A stretch of 16,483 bases of DNA from CAZOKO01 sp964580455 (GTDB lineage Bacteria; Desulfobacterota; WTBG01), in NCBI GenBank assembly GCA_964580455.1, contig CAZOKO010000062.1, positions 1 through 16,483 of the forward strand. The letters run 5' to 3'. This document shows positions 1-8,185 of the stretch, one piece after another. How positions within the stretch are numbered: position 1 is the first letter of the stretch; every line of letters begins with the position of its first letter. A program made the translations under genes and the position numbers. Under the pieces are notes generated by a model. The model was not told where the DNA came from and searched no databases. It was given only the letters and a program-made list of their open reading frames with translations.

Positions 1-180
1 TCAACAGTCGACAGGGAAAAAATATGGGCACAGGTGACAATAATGAAAATGAATTATGTTAAATGCTCCTTCTTTGCAATCTTCTTCAGCCTGAAATTTG
101 TTCTAAAAAAGCTGGCAGAAGGATATCTATATACGGTTTTTCTTGTCTTGCTTTTCTCCTACCAGATACTGTGTTCTTGA
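1..180 (+). other. Open frame at window edge, possible 3' end of a gene
   Basis: Frame 1 is open from the first base of the window to a TGA at 178-180 (59 codons). From an internal ATG at 43 it would read as a 45-residue hydrophobic peptide with two hydrophobic stretches. I recognise no family, and an open run of this length can occur by chance in AT-rich DNA. It may be the tail of a gene that starts to the left, or nothing. Confidence 0.2.
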
Positions 181-386
181 AACTTGCAAACACAATATAT
201 GTGATTAGTTGAGGGAAATTCGTAAAAAAATCATTTGCATATTATTTATAAGGATGATATAGGGTAACGGACTTAGTATGTTGCTAAACATCGCAGAGAT
301 TAAATTAATAAAAAAGCTATTTCTTTTATATGTTTTTCTCTGTGTGCTACTGCGATCTCAGTGGTGAATATTTACAAATCGAAAAT
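181..386. other. Non-coding leader before the first secreted protein
   Basis: No gene is seen here. A weak sigma-70-like pair (TTGCAT at 235-240, 17-base spacer, TATAGG at 258-263) could drive the downstream gene, but both boxes are poor matches. Confidence 0.25.
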
Positions 387-2813
387 ATGTTTACATTCAA
401 ACGTAAGTTCATCCTTTTATTAATAGCAGTTTTATTTTCTATTATATATATACAGGTGTCATTCGCTGTCACTCTTCCATTTCGTATTGTGTGGGAAAGG
501 AACACCGAATCTGATCTGGCTTTTTATACCGTCTACTATGGAACTTCATCACGGAATTACAGTCACTTTATTGATGAAAGCAAATATAACTTTACAGACG
601 ATAGCGAGAATTATGTTTTTCATGAATTTCTTGAGGGCCAACTTACACATAATACATTTTATTACATAACCGTTACAGCTACTGATACTTCCCTTAATGA
701 AAGCGATTTTTCTGGTGAACTTGTTGTATTCATAGATCCAACAACCACAACCTCTCCAACAACTACAACCTCTCCAACAACTACAACCTCTCCAACAACC
801 ACAACCTCACCAACAACCACAACCTCACCAACAACCACAACCTCACCAACAACCACAACCTCACCAACCACTACAACCTCACCAACCACTACAATTTTAA
901 CCAGCACAACTACCACAACCTCCATACCAGCAAATCAAAGAGAATATTGCAGCACTGATTCAGAACTGGTATTGACCGGCAGCACCCCTGAGGAAGGAAC
1001 CATAAATGTTACGATACCGGATGGTGACATTCCCAGTTATCGTTTAACGTATGAAGACGCAGAGGATGGGACAACTGACAGATGGTACATATACGATGAT
1101 TCACCTGAAGGAGCAGAGATTAGTACTGTTTTTGATGATGATCGTCAGAGTTATGTTATCCAATTTTTGGGTTCTGGTGCCGATAATGGTTATCGTTTAA
1201 CAGAAAATGACGGAAGCCGATTGCACAATTCTAACCAATTTGTAATCCAATGGAGCATGAAGTATTCTGAGATTTTTTCAGTGTACCTTGATCTAGATAC
1301 CACGGCAGGACAAAGGTATCTCCAGTATAGACCATATGAGTATAATAACCTGGGTGATGAACAGTATGTGAAATACGGGCTGGGCACGAATGCAATGGAC
1401 GGACAATGGCACACCTTTGTGAGAGACCTACAGGCTGACCTGGAAGGAGCTCAGCCGGGGGTTACGATTCTTGAGGTGAATGGCTTTTTGATCAGAGGAA
1501 GTGGAAGAGTGGACGATATTATTTTATTTAATCGTGAAGATGATATTTCCGCTAACTTATTTCTTTCCATTTTTGATCCAGACGTTGCTGGTGAGGGATA
1601 TATCCATATCAATGGTAATGGGCCTGTTGATCTACCTGTAGGTGACTACGACGACCTCGAGCACAGCTTTGAAGTACCTATTAATGTTAACTGGCTTGTC
1701 CAGGGAGAAAATGCTTTTAGATTCACCCACGTTGCCACCTGGGGATATGAAGTAAGGGGGCTATGTGTGCAGGTACTATTTGCCAGTTCTCCAGATACTA
1801 CTACTACCAGTACTACTATCACAGCTACCACTATCCCTCCCGCGCCTCCACCTCACACGTCCACAACGACTGTAGAGACCACATCCACAACAACCTCTAT
1901 TGAACCAGATGAAACTCCTCCGACAGGAGCGGTAATTATTAATAATGGAGATGAAACGACTAACTCCCGGATTGTAACCTTACGGTTATCAGTTGAAGAT
2001 GATGCAAGTGGTATGGGTGAGGGAGCCCAGATGATGTTCAGTAATGACGGCAAACTATGGCTAGACCAAAAACCTTTCGCCCCAGCAAAATATTGGGTGC
2101 TTCCCACCGGGGAAGGAGAAAAAACGGTCTATGTAAAATTTAGTGATTCTGTGGGAAACTGGATGTTACAGCCCATAAGTGATAGTATCGAGCTGGAACC
2201 GGCCTGTCTTAAACCGATTCAATTAGATACTACCGTTATAGAATCTTCAGGAGATTTTCTCCCCCTCTGGTCAATGGAAAAGGCAGTGGATGAAAAAACC
2301 GATACAGGCTGGCTATCCCCCTTAAGGTTCTCCATGCAGGATGAATATATTACTATAGATTTAGGTGAGACCAAGATTGTAAACCGTATGGACATATGTT
2401 CTAATCTATTTTTATTCTTTGATATGTTTCCACTTAACTTTCAGATGCAGGTCAGCATTGACAATGAAAACTGGACAGAAATATTTACCGTAGAAAATTA
2501 TTCTCCACCTTCTTCATTCACTGACAGCTGGGTTTTTGACGAAACGAGAGCCAGATACGTAAAGATGGTGACCAAAAAATCCAAACCTTTCTTATTCTTT
2601 TTCTACTTAACTTATATTGCTGAAATTAAGGTCCATGGGTGCCCTGAAACTGAGACATCGAGCTCTCAATTAACTTCAATGGTTCCCTCAGATCGGAAAG
2701 AAACCAGAGTAGTAAAATTAACACCTGATATGGAAACAACAGAAGAGAAACAACCGTCACTTAATGAAGGATTGCCAGGACGTCCAGGGAAGCCTGTTTT
2801 TATCCTGAAATAA
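387..2813 (+). CDS. Large secreted multidomain protein with Pro-Thr-Ser linkers and a C-terminal discoidin-like domain
   Basis: The frame opens at an ATG at 330, but I prefer the ATG at 387. It is followed at once by a classical signal peptide (MFTFKRKF, about 18 hydrophobic residues, VSFA), giving about 808 residues. Neither start has a good ribosome site. Order from that start: a fibronectin III-like domain (about 29-116, with YTVYYGTSS and YYITVTATD), a PTTTTS repeat linker (about 118-170), a beta-rich region resembling a jelly-roll or carbohydrate-binding fold (about 210-385), another beta-rich module to about 465, a second Thr-rich linker (about 470-508), an Ig-like module (about 510-600), and an F5/8 type C (discoidin)-like domain (about 610-750, with YITIDLGE and RYVKMVT). 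The tail is polar and shows no sorting signal I recognise. It is probably exported and binds glycans or surfaces; that role is inferred from domain types. No catalytic motif is visible. Confidence 0.85.
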   Translation: MFTFKRKFILLLIAVLFSIIYIQVSFAVTLPFRIVWERNTESDLAFYTVYYGTSSRNYSHFIDESKYNFTDDSENYVFHEFLEGQLTHNTFYYITVTATDTSLNESDFSGELVVFIDPTTTTSPTTTTSPTTTTSPTTTTSPTTTTSPTTTTSPTTTTSPTTTTSPTTTILTSTTTTTSIPANQREYCSTDSELVLTGSTPEEGTINVTIPDGDIPSYRLTYEDAEDGTTDRWYIYDDSPEGAEISTVFDDDRQSYVIQFLGSGADNGYRLTENDGSRLHNSNQFVIQWSMKYSEIFSVYLDLDTTAGQRYLQYRPYEYNNLGDEQYVKYGLGTNAMDGQWHTFVRDLQADLEGAQPGVTILEVNGFLIRGSGRVDDIILFNREDDISANLFLSIFDPDVAGEGYIHINGNGPVDLPVGDYDDLEHSFEVPINVNWLVQGENAFRFTHVATWGYEVRGLCVQVLFASSPDTTTTSTTITATTIPPAPPPHTSTTTVETTSTTTSIEPDETPPTGAVIINNGDETTNSRIVTLRLSVEDDASGMGEGAQMMFSNDGKLWLDQKPFAPAKYWVLPTGEGEKTVYVKFSDSVGNWMLQPISDSIELEPACLKPIQLDTTVIESSGDFLPLWSMEKAVDEKTDTGWLSPLRFSMQDEYITIDLGETKIVNRMDICSNLFLFFDMFPLNFQMQVSIDNENWTEIFTVENYSPPSSFTDSWVFDETRARYVKMVTKKSKPFLFFFYLTYIAEIKVHGCPETETSSSQLTSMVPSDRKETRVVKLTPDMETTEEKQPSLNEGLPGRPGKPVFILK
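738..899 (+). repeat. 18-bp tandem repeat, eight good copies plus a degenerate ninth
   Basis: The unit is close to CCAACAACCACAACCTCA, with periods starting at 738, 756, 774, 792, 810, 828, 846, 864 and 882. Each unit codes for PTTTTS. Units differ only by C/T and T/A changes at third positions, and the last decays to PTTTIL. The array forms a flexible linker between the fibronectin-like and beta-rich domains and, being in frame, can change copy number without breaking the gene. Confidence 0.95.
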
Positions 2814-2957
2814 TCAGAAATAAAACCACGGGCACCCCATTAGAGTATTAACCAAGGTTCTATGTATATTTCGATTTATGTTTAAACGCATTATGTAAAC
2901 ACTCCCTATATGATTTCTAACGGGGCAGGCGAAGGATCACGAAGAGAAAACAAATAC

Positions 2958-2985
2958 GAAAAAGTGTTTTCGGTCGGACACTAAC
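2958..2985. repeat. Solo end of the TAGTAGTG inverted-repeat element (relic)
   Basis: The stretch reads CGAAAAAGTGTTTTCGGTC followed by GGACACTAACTA. It closely parallels the right end of the element at 9947-10072 (CGAAAAATAGGGTTTTCGGT, then CAACCACTACTA). Both hold a CGAAAA/TTTTCG stem-loop. No matching left end is seen nearby, so this looks like a decayed or one-ended copy in the gap between two genes. Confidence 0.45.
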
Positions 2986-3014
2986 TATATAATTATAAAT
3001 CAGGGGGGGATTGA

Positions 3015-3428
3015 ATGGCAGGAAAAATAATCAGAAAACGGTATATAATAAAAAAAGGGTTCCAGCTGAGGTTTATGATTATTGTTATCGTATCAATGCT
3101 TCTCATTGCATTAGTTACAAGCTTGAGTATATATTCTGCAGTGATGCAAACTTTGGTAACTCAGTTTCATGGAGAAAATCTTGCTTTAATTAAATATGCT
3201 GTAACTTACAAATTATTTATAAGAAGTCTGCTTCTCATCGTTGCTATTGCTATCATGAGTGTTTTCATCTCACATCGTATAGCAGGTCCTGTTTATAAAT
3301 TTGAACGCATAATCAGGGAGCTTGCCCAGGGTAAGAAAGTGGAAGAGTTCAAGCTCAGGAAAAGAGATGAATTTTATGAGCTGGCAACAGCAATAAACGA
3401 CCTGATCAAATCAAAAAGTCGGAATTGA
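3015..3428 (+). CDS. Small two-helix membrane protein ending in a HAMP domain
   Basis: This 137-residue protein has a basic N-terminus (RKRYIIKKGFQLR), a first membrane helix (about 21-43), a short periplasmic loop with no sensor domain, a second helix (about 67-86) and a HAMP module (about 87-135, with ISHRIAGPVYKFERIIREL and DEFYELATAINDL). It then stops. HAMP modules normally pass a signal to a kinase, cyclase or chemotaxis output, and none is present here. The ATG at 3015 follows a GGGGGG run at good spacing. It may partner another signalling protein in trans. Stand-alone HAMP membrane proteins of this size do occur in environmental genomes, so truncation is not required. The function is unknown. 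Confidence 0.85.
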   Translation: MAGKIIRKRYIIKKGFQLRFMIIVIVSMLLIALVTSLSIYSAVMQTLVTQFHGENLALIKYAVTYKLFIRSLLLIVAIAIMSVFISHRIAGPVYKFERIIRELAQGKKVEEFKLRKRDEFYELATAINDLIKSKSRN

Positions 3429-3436
3429 GGAACTGA

Positions 3437-3464
3437 GGGATATGGGATGTGGGATATGGGATGT
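3437..3464 (+). repeat. 14-bp tandem duplication built of 7-mers
   Basis: GGGATATGGGATGT occurs twice without a gap, and each unit is two variants of GGGATRT. It lies just after the HAMP gene in a 200-base gap. Confidence 0.85.
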
Positions 3465-3500
3465 GAGATTTAAAACAGAAGATGCGGGATGATGAATAAC

Positions 3501-3524
3501 GGAGTAATGGAGTATTGGAGTGAT
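3501..3524 (+). repeat. 8-bp tandem repeat, three imperfect copies
   Basis: GGAGTAAT, GGAGTATT and GGAGTGAT follow one another. Together with the 7-mer array at 3437 they fill much of the gap 3429-3630, which otherwise shows no gene. Confidence 0.7.
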
Positions 3525-3630
3525 GAATTTAATAAATGTTTCGTGTTACGAGTTACAACATTAAAAATCCATACCCGTAACAAGTACTTTTTGCTTCAAC
3601 AAGTTGTATGTTTTACGAGACGTTGACCAT

Positions 3631-5361
3631 ATGAAAAATTTGATAAAACAGTTAGCACGCTATTTTCCTTTCTGGAAGGATCTTTTGTTTCTATCCTTTA
3701 TCATTATCTCTTACCTGGCGATAATGCATTTTGGTGAAGCACGCTTTTTCTCAAAGGAAATTGTCTATACCAGTAAGGATATGATTGAAACTGTATGGGC
3801 TCCTTCTTCGGGGGTGGTAGATTATTACATGCTGGAGATAGAAGATGCCAGGTTTTTCACCGGATCTAAGGAGCATAACTCTATCACTATGGTAAAAAGT
3901 GCCCGCTCATCACTTCCCAGCTATCAGTTGAAGTGTGAGCATAATCACTCCTACAAGCTGAAAATAAAGGCGGTATCCCCATCAGGTGTCTATTCACCGT
4001 TTTCTGAAGAGAGCACCCTTCTCATCTGTGACCAGAGAAATCCCCGGATTGAGCTTGATCAGCTTCCATCACCTGCCAAGCGCAGACACCCCTCTGTCCT
4101 TATAACCGGTGTGTTTGATGAACCTAACCTTGCATCCATCACTATTAATGGTATTCCTGCCAGCATAGATGTCACTGCCAGAAGCTTTTCAGCTCAAATA
4201 AACCTCAATTTGGGTAAAAATTATCTGAATCTCTTTTCTCAAGACCTGGCAGGGAATACAACCACAGAAAATATACAACTGGACTATTCACCGGTAAATA
4301 TCATATCGCTCCCCTCAGATGCCAGAATCTACTGGAATGGTAATTATGCCTATCTGGGCATTTACTCTGGGAATACCCCTCAATCCTTTAATCAGGCTGT
4401 GGAAGGGAAGCAGGTTCTGCGTCTCATCTATCCGGGGTTTAATGACTTCTACGGAATTATCGACTTCTCTGACATTACCCGGGATACCTATACTATTACA
4501 TTGACTCCCTTCTCAGGTATCGACTTGAGGCAGGGAACACCTGTCAAATATAATCATGATGAAATTATCATCGACAGCTGTTCCTATCCCTTTGTTATGG
4601 ATTGTGATATGGATGGTAAAAAGGATTTACTCACCGGCACTAAGGAGGGTAAGATTGCTATTTTTGCCAATATCGGAACCGACAGCGCTCCCAAGTTCTC
4701 AGACTATCACTTCCTCAAAGCAGATGAGGAGGATATGGATGTCGGAACTCATGCAGCGCTATTTATGGTGGACTACAACAATGATGGTGCCAAGGATCTG
4801 CTGGCAGGAAATGGGGAAGGGGTACTTGTCTATTATTCCAACCAGGGAAGCAACACTTTGCCTGTTTTTTCCTCACCAATAGTGCTCAAAGATGCTGAGG
4901 GGTTGGAGATTGCTGTTGACAGCTACTGCACACCCTGTGTGGTCGACTGGAATGAAGATAATAAGAAGGATATACTTTTGGGAAGTGGTGGTGGAACGCT
5001 CTCGCTTTATCTTAACCGGGGAAGCGATAGTGAACCGTTATTTGCCGCTCCCTGCTCAATTGAGGTAGAGGGGGTAGAGCTTGCGGCAGGAAGTTTTGCT
5101 GCTCCTTTTGTGGCTGACTGGAATGGTGATGGGAAGAAAGATTTGCTGGTGGGAGATGGAGAAGGTTATATTCATTTGTATCTTAATATCAGCAAGAATG
5201 GTGAACCACAACTCATATCTTCTGGAAGTGTTAAGTTAAGTGATCAAGACCTTAAAGTGGATGGTTCGGCTGTTCCCTTCCTGGTTGATTGGGATAATGA
5301 TGGTAGAAAAGATCTGCTTGTTGGAAGCATTCAGGGATATATCTATCTGTTTACGCATTAG
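3631..5361 (+). CDS. Exported protein with fibronectin/Ig-like, PEGA and five FG-GAP calcium repeats
   Basis: The frame can start at a TTG at 3604, but the ATG at 3631 gives a normal export signal (MKNLIKQLARYFPFWKD, then a hydrophobic helix at about 20-33) and 576 residues. Next come a fibronectin-like module (about 50-125), an Ig-like module (about 145-220, ending in the common FSQDLAGNTT strand) and a PEGA domain (about 221-300, ISLPSDARIYWNG). The C-terminal half is five FG-GAP/VCBS units with calcium loops: DCDMDGKKD at about 324, DYNNDGAKD 381, DWNEDNKKD 439, DWNGDGKKD 496 and DWDNDGRKD 553. The near-constant 57-residue period suggests an integrin-like beta-propeller, probably of fewer blades than the usual seven. 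No enzyme motif is present. It is likely a surface or periplasmic binding/assembly protein. It converges on the M99 gene with only 16 bases between stops and no visible terminator. Confidence 0.88.
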   Translation: MKNLIKQLARYFPFWKDLLFLSFIIISYLAIMHFGEARFFSKEIVYTSKDMIETVWAPSSGVVDYYMLEIEDARFFTGSKEHNSITMVKSARSSLPSYQLKCEHNHSYKLKIKAVSPSGVYSPFSEESTLLICDQRNPRIELDQLPSPAKRRHPSVLITGVFDEPNLASITINGIPASIDVTARSFSAQINLNLGKNYLNLFSQDLAGNTTTENIQLDYSPVNIISLPSDARIYWNGNYAYLGIYSGNTPQSFNQAVEGKQVLRLIYPGFNDFYGIIDFSDITRDTYTITLTPFSGIDLRQGTPVKYNHDEIIIDSCSYPFVMDCDMDGKKDLLTGTKEGKIAIFANIGTDSAPKFSDYHFLKADEEDMDVGTHAALFMVDYNNDGAKDLLAGNGEGVLVYYSNQGSNTLPVFSSPIVLKDAEGLEIAVDSYCTPCVVDWNEDNKKDILLGSGGGTLSLYLNRGSDSEPLFAAPCSIEVEGVELAAGSFAAPFVADWNGDGKKDLLVGDGEGYIHLYLNISKNGEPQLISSGSVKLSDQDLKVDGSAVPFLVDWDNDGRKDLLVGSIQGYIYLFTH

Positions 5362-5377
5362 ACTTTTTACGAATACG

Positions 5378-7204
5378 TCATTTATTAATATGAACCTCCA
5401 CCTTATCTAAAAAGATTTTACCTCTGCTTACAGCAATCTCATACTTAGATCCTTTTTTATCTATGGAATATTTTTTCAATAGACTTTTGTTTAGTAGAAC
5501 AGGCATACCCATGTCATTCCCACTACCATCACCAGAAAACCCTTTTAAATTAACTTTGATCCTATCGTTATCAGTAACATTGGTTTTAACATCCACGATC
5601 TCTATCCTGTCGTCATAATGGGCCTCTATCACTTCTTGAGGGGTATAACAGACTTTTGTGCCCCCGTTCAACTTAACAACCAGGTAATCTAACCGGGGTT
5701 CAATGAAATCAACCCAGACTTCACCAATCTTTTTATCATTAAACGTCACTAAAACAGGATACTGCTTGTCCAGACCCCCCTTAGAATACTTTTTCAGGAG
5801 CCCTTTTGAGGTATCAATCAGATATCCCCTGTCCTCACCTGTATTGTTTTGTTTGTTACCAACAAATCCTTTAAAATTTACCTTAACATTCTTCTGATCT
5901 GAGAGGTTGGTGATAACATCCGTTATTTTTAACAGGTCTCCCCTTATCACCCCCATGCACTCACCCTTTTTAACTACCCGGGTGGTTTGATTTACCTCAA
6001 TTACAAGATATTCCATTAGAGGTGAAACAGAACCCATATGTACAGAGCCGGCTGGTTTTTCCCGATCTAACAGAAGGGAAACCTTCCCGCAGTCAAATTT
6101 GTCCTTCTTAACAACAATCGTGGTCGGCTCTCTTATTTGCACATTTTTTCGATAGTCATTACTACTCCCCACCCCTGAGATATCAACAGATAATCCACGC
6201 TTATAGTTGGCCTCTATATGAGATATTTCAACACAATCACCTTTTTTAACAAAAAGATTCTGTTTATTATAAACTACCAGGGGGTGAGTCTTATTAACCG
6301 TAACCACCAGGTATTTTAATAAAGGAGGATCGAGATAAATCTCGGGGTGTTCAGGAATAATACCAAATTCCTTCATAAAAGCGTTTATGACCATGGTCTG
6401 AAACTTAACTCTTAATTTATTGGAAGGAATGCTCTTGGATGTCTCAATCCCAAAGGCTGGTATTTCATTGTGGGTTAAGGCATAATAAGTAGCAGACTTG
6501 CGCTGCTCTGCATGTTTGGTATCGGGTTCAGCCGTGTGGTGATTATTAAAACTGAAATGGTAGTCTCTATTGTCTATCTGAGCATTGACCGCTTTGCATA
6601 CCTCCCGAGCTAAATCACCAAGCTTTAAAATACCTTTCCTGGCATGATATTCATTACAATCAGCAATGATTGATTGACCGTATCTTTTAGGATTACGAAG
6701 AGCACTCTCCCACTTCTCAGAATAAAATCCAGAACCATCATGTAAATTTAAAAGATAATCACTTTCAGCAATTAATTCCCTAAGTACGTTCACAATCTTA
6801 TTATCACTGTCTTTCACGGAAAAATCAGCAAACTTCCTGTTCATATCTCCATTTACCCCCCGCTGATTTCTAAGAATGGAGTAGAAATTTGCCCTTGGTA
6901 CTACAATCAGATTTCCTTTCTTAAGAGACATATCCACATAAAGATCGGCTGCCAGATAACCCCCGGGCTCATTTCCCTGAATACCACCAATAATTAACAG
7001 GGTTTTTCCTTTCTCCATCCCATGGATTTTGTAAACATGCAACTCGTATTCAGTTCCCTGGAAATATGCAAGATGCTGAGTGGAAGAGAAAGAAAAATCC
7101 GGGGAGAGTAGTAACAGGAGGAGGCAAAAGGAGATAATTTTAGGCAGGCATGAGAAAGATGCAGTAAGACAATTTCTAAAATTAGTTTCTTTCAGGATAC
7201 ACAT
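5378..7204 (-). CDS. M99-family zinc carboxypeptidase (Csd4/Pgp1-like), periplasmic murein tripeptide trimming
   Basis: This is a 608-residue secreted protein with a hydrophobic signal at about 21-41. The catalytic domain (about 45-290) has GGIQGNEPGG at 73-82, so the zinc ligands would be Gln76, Glu79 and His155 (in NLHDGSG). Other conserved features are NRKF at 122-125, the substrate carboxylate-binding position, and Glu254 in FGIET as the likely general base. Glutamine instead of histidine in the HxxE motif is the known hallmark of Helicobacter Csd4, a D,L-carboxypeptidase that cuts muropeptide tripeptides to dipeptides and sets helical cell shape. After about 290 come three related beta-rich modules, each opening with a YLVV or YLVI strand (about 298, 399 and 507). 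The family role is established; activity here is inferred. The ATG at 7204 has no strong ribosome site. It lies downstream of the membrane coiled-coil and transpeptidase genes on the same strand, with its own candidate promoter. Confidence 0.85.
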   Translation of the reverse strand: MCILKETNFRNCLTASFSCLPKIISFCLLLLLLSPDFSFSSTQHLAYFQGTEYELHVYKIHGMEKGKTLLIIGGIQGNEPGGYLAADLYVDMSLKKGNLIVVPRANFYSILRNQRGVNGDMNRKFADFSVKDSDNKIVNVLRELIAESDYLLNLHDGSGFYSEKWESALRNPKRYGQSIIADCNEYHARKGILKLGDLAREVCKAVNAQIDNRDYHFSFNNHHTAEPDTKHAEQRKSATYYALTHNEIPAFGIETSKSIPSNKLRVKFQTMVINAFMKEFGIIPEHPEIYLDPPLLKYLVVTVNKTHPLVVYNKQNLFVKKGDCVEISHIEANYKRGLSVDISGVGSSNDYRKNVQIREPTTIVVKKDKFDCGKVSLLLDREKPAGSVHMGSVSPLMEYLVIEVNQTTRVVKKGECMGVIRGDLLKITDVITNLSDQKNVKVNFKGFVGNKQNNTGEDRGYLIDTSKGLLKKYSKGGLDKQYPVLVTFNDKKIGEVWVDFIEPRLDYLVVKLNGGTKVCYTPQEVIEAHYDDRIEIVDVKTNVTDNDRIKVNLKGFSGDGSGNDMGMPVLLNKSLLKKYSIDKKGSKYEIAVSRGKIFLDKVEVHINK

Positions 7205-7243
7205 GAAGATAGTCCACTTATGTTTGATACAAACCTCTCTAAT

Positions 7244-7272
7244 CTTTTATCACTGTAAGTGATAACTATCAA
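7244..7272 (-). promoter_or_regulatory. Candidate promoter for the M99 gene
   Basis: On the minus strand, TTGATA (7267-7272), a 17-base spacer and TAAAAG (7244-7249) form a moderate sigma-70-type promoter about 40 bases before the M99 start. The spacer contains most of the palindrome at 7247-7265. Confidence 0.4.
7247..7265. promoter_or_regulatory. Perfect 19-bp palindrome, candidate operator
   Basis: TTATCACTGTAAGTGATAA has two perfect 8-base arms around a GTA centre. It sits between the -35 and -10 boxes of the candidate M99 promoter, a classical repressor position. It has no GC-rich stem or T-run and so is unlikely to be a terminator for the gene upstream. Confidence 0.5.
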
Positions 7273-7375
7273 ACATTTTATTAATTATCTTAAAAAGATT
7301 CTCTATATGCAATCAATATTGGGCAGGAGAAAATAGCGGGGGAATAAGGAAGATATTATTTCTGAAAAGAGAATT

Positions 7376-8146
7376 TTATGAACAGGAATCCATCTGGAGC
7401 ATCCTCTCCATATTAAAACCCTGCTTTAAGATTAGCTCACCTTCTGTGGAATAAACCATAATCATAACCTTATCAAATTTTGGTCCTATGCTTGGCTGAT
7501 TTATACGGGCTTTAACCGGTCTTAAGTACCTGATCGCAAAACTCAAACCTTCCTGATAATCAACTGGTGCACCATCTTCAAATTCTATATGGGGGAACAC
7601 TCCATACACAGGCGGGATTACTTCTTCATTCATTCCTACGATGGTGACATAACCGCTAGTCCGTTTGTTCTCTTTATCTTTGTTTGCCAAATAGAAAGAT
7701 AGTTCAAAATCCAGCTCCAGGTTTAAACTCTTTACCTGGAAATCATCAATTCCCACTATTGCATTATCGATTACTGTAGACTCGGGTTTCAACTTCAGAG
7801 AGTTGTTAGAAATCCTGCTGTTATAAGAAGAAGATCCCTGCCCACTCAGACTTCCAGCATATAATCTTCGGTAAATAATATTATCTGACCACTTCTTATA
7901 AAATACAGCCTCCGCAATCTCATCTTTCATCTGCTCCATTTCAGCTTCCATACCACCAATCTTTTTCAGGAGAGATGATTTTTTATGCTGGAGATTACCA
8001 TATTGAAATGTAAGAAATACAATTGACCCATTCATCAAAGCTAAAAGGGCAAGAGAAGTAATGAATATGCCCGTTGTGATATTGAATGAGAAAATCCTTC
8101 CTGTCTTTTTAAAAATAATAGTCAAAAAATTGTCTTTCATAATCAT
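7376..8146 (-). CDS. Membrane-anchored coiled-coil protein of unknown function in the murein cluster
   Basis: The frame opens at 8185, but the ATG at 8146 (MIMKDNF) lies 6 bases after a clear GGAGG, so I use it (256 residues). It has a short cytoplasmic basic segment, one membrane helix (about 15-42), a coiled coil rich in K, E, M and Q (about 45-75), a Ser/Asn-rich linker, and a C-terminal beta-rich domain (about 120-250) with strands such as LNLELDFELSFYLA and VMIMVYSTEGELILKQGF. I recognise no family. Its gene starts about 40 bases after the transpeptidase stop, so the two are probably cotranscribed. Topology and context suggest a periplasmic scaffold for the murein enzymes, comparable in layout only to Helicobacter Csd5 (one helix plus periplasmic domain). 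I see no SH3 signature. Confidence 0.75.
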   Translation of the reverse strand: MIMKDNFLTIIFKKTGRIFSFNITTGIFITSLALLALMNGSIVFLTFQYGNLQHKKSSLLKKIGGMEAEMEQMKDEIAEAVFYKKWSDNIIYRRLYAGSLSGQGSSSYNSRISNNSLKLKPESTVIDNAIVGIDDFQVKSLNLELDFELSFYLANKDKENKRTSGYVTIVGMNEEVIPPVYGVFPHIEFEDGAPVDYQEGLSFAIRYLRPVKARINQPSIGPKFDKVMIMVYSTEGELILKQGFNMERMLQMDSCS

Positions 8147-8185
8147 AACTAACCTCCGAAATATATCGCTTAAGCAAAGAACCAT

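Noticed and set aside
662..925. Minus-strand open frame rich in Val and Gly (VVVGEV repeats)
   Set aside because: It is the antisense reading of the 18-bp PTTTTS array and has no ribosome site.
3015..3428. Sensor kinase partner for the sigma-54 regulator
   Set aside because: The HAMP protein has no kinase domain and lies about 7 kb away on the other strand.
3437..3524. Possible CRISPR-like array
   Set aside because: Units are 7-14 bases, directly abutting, without spacers; this is a simple tandem repeat.
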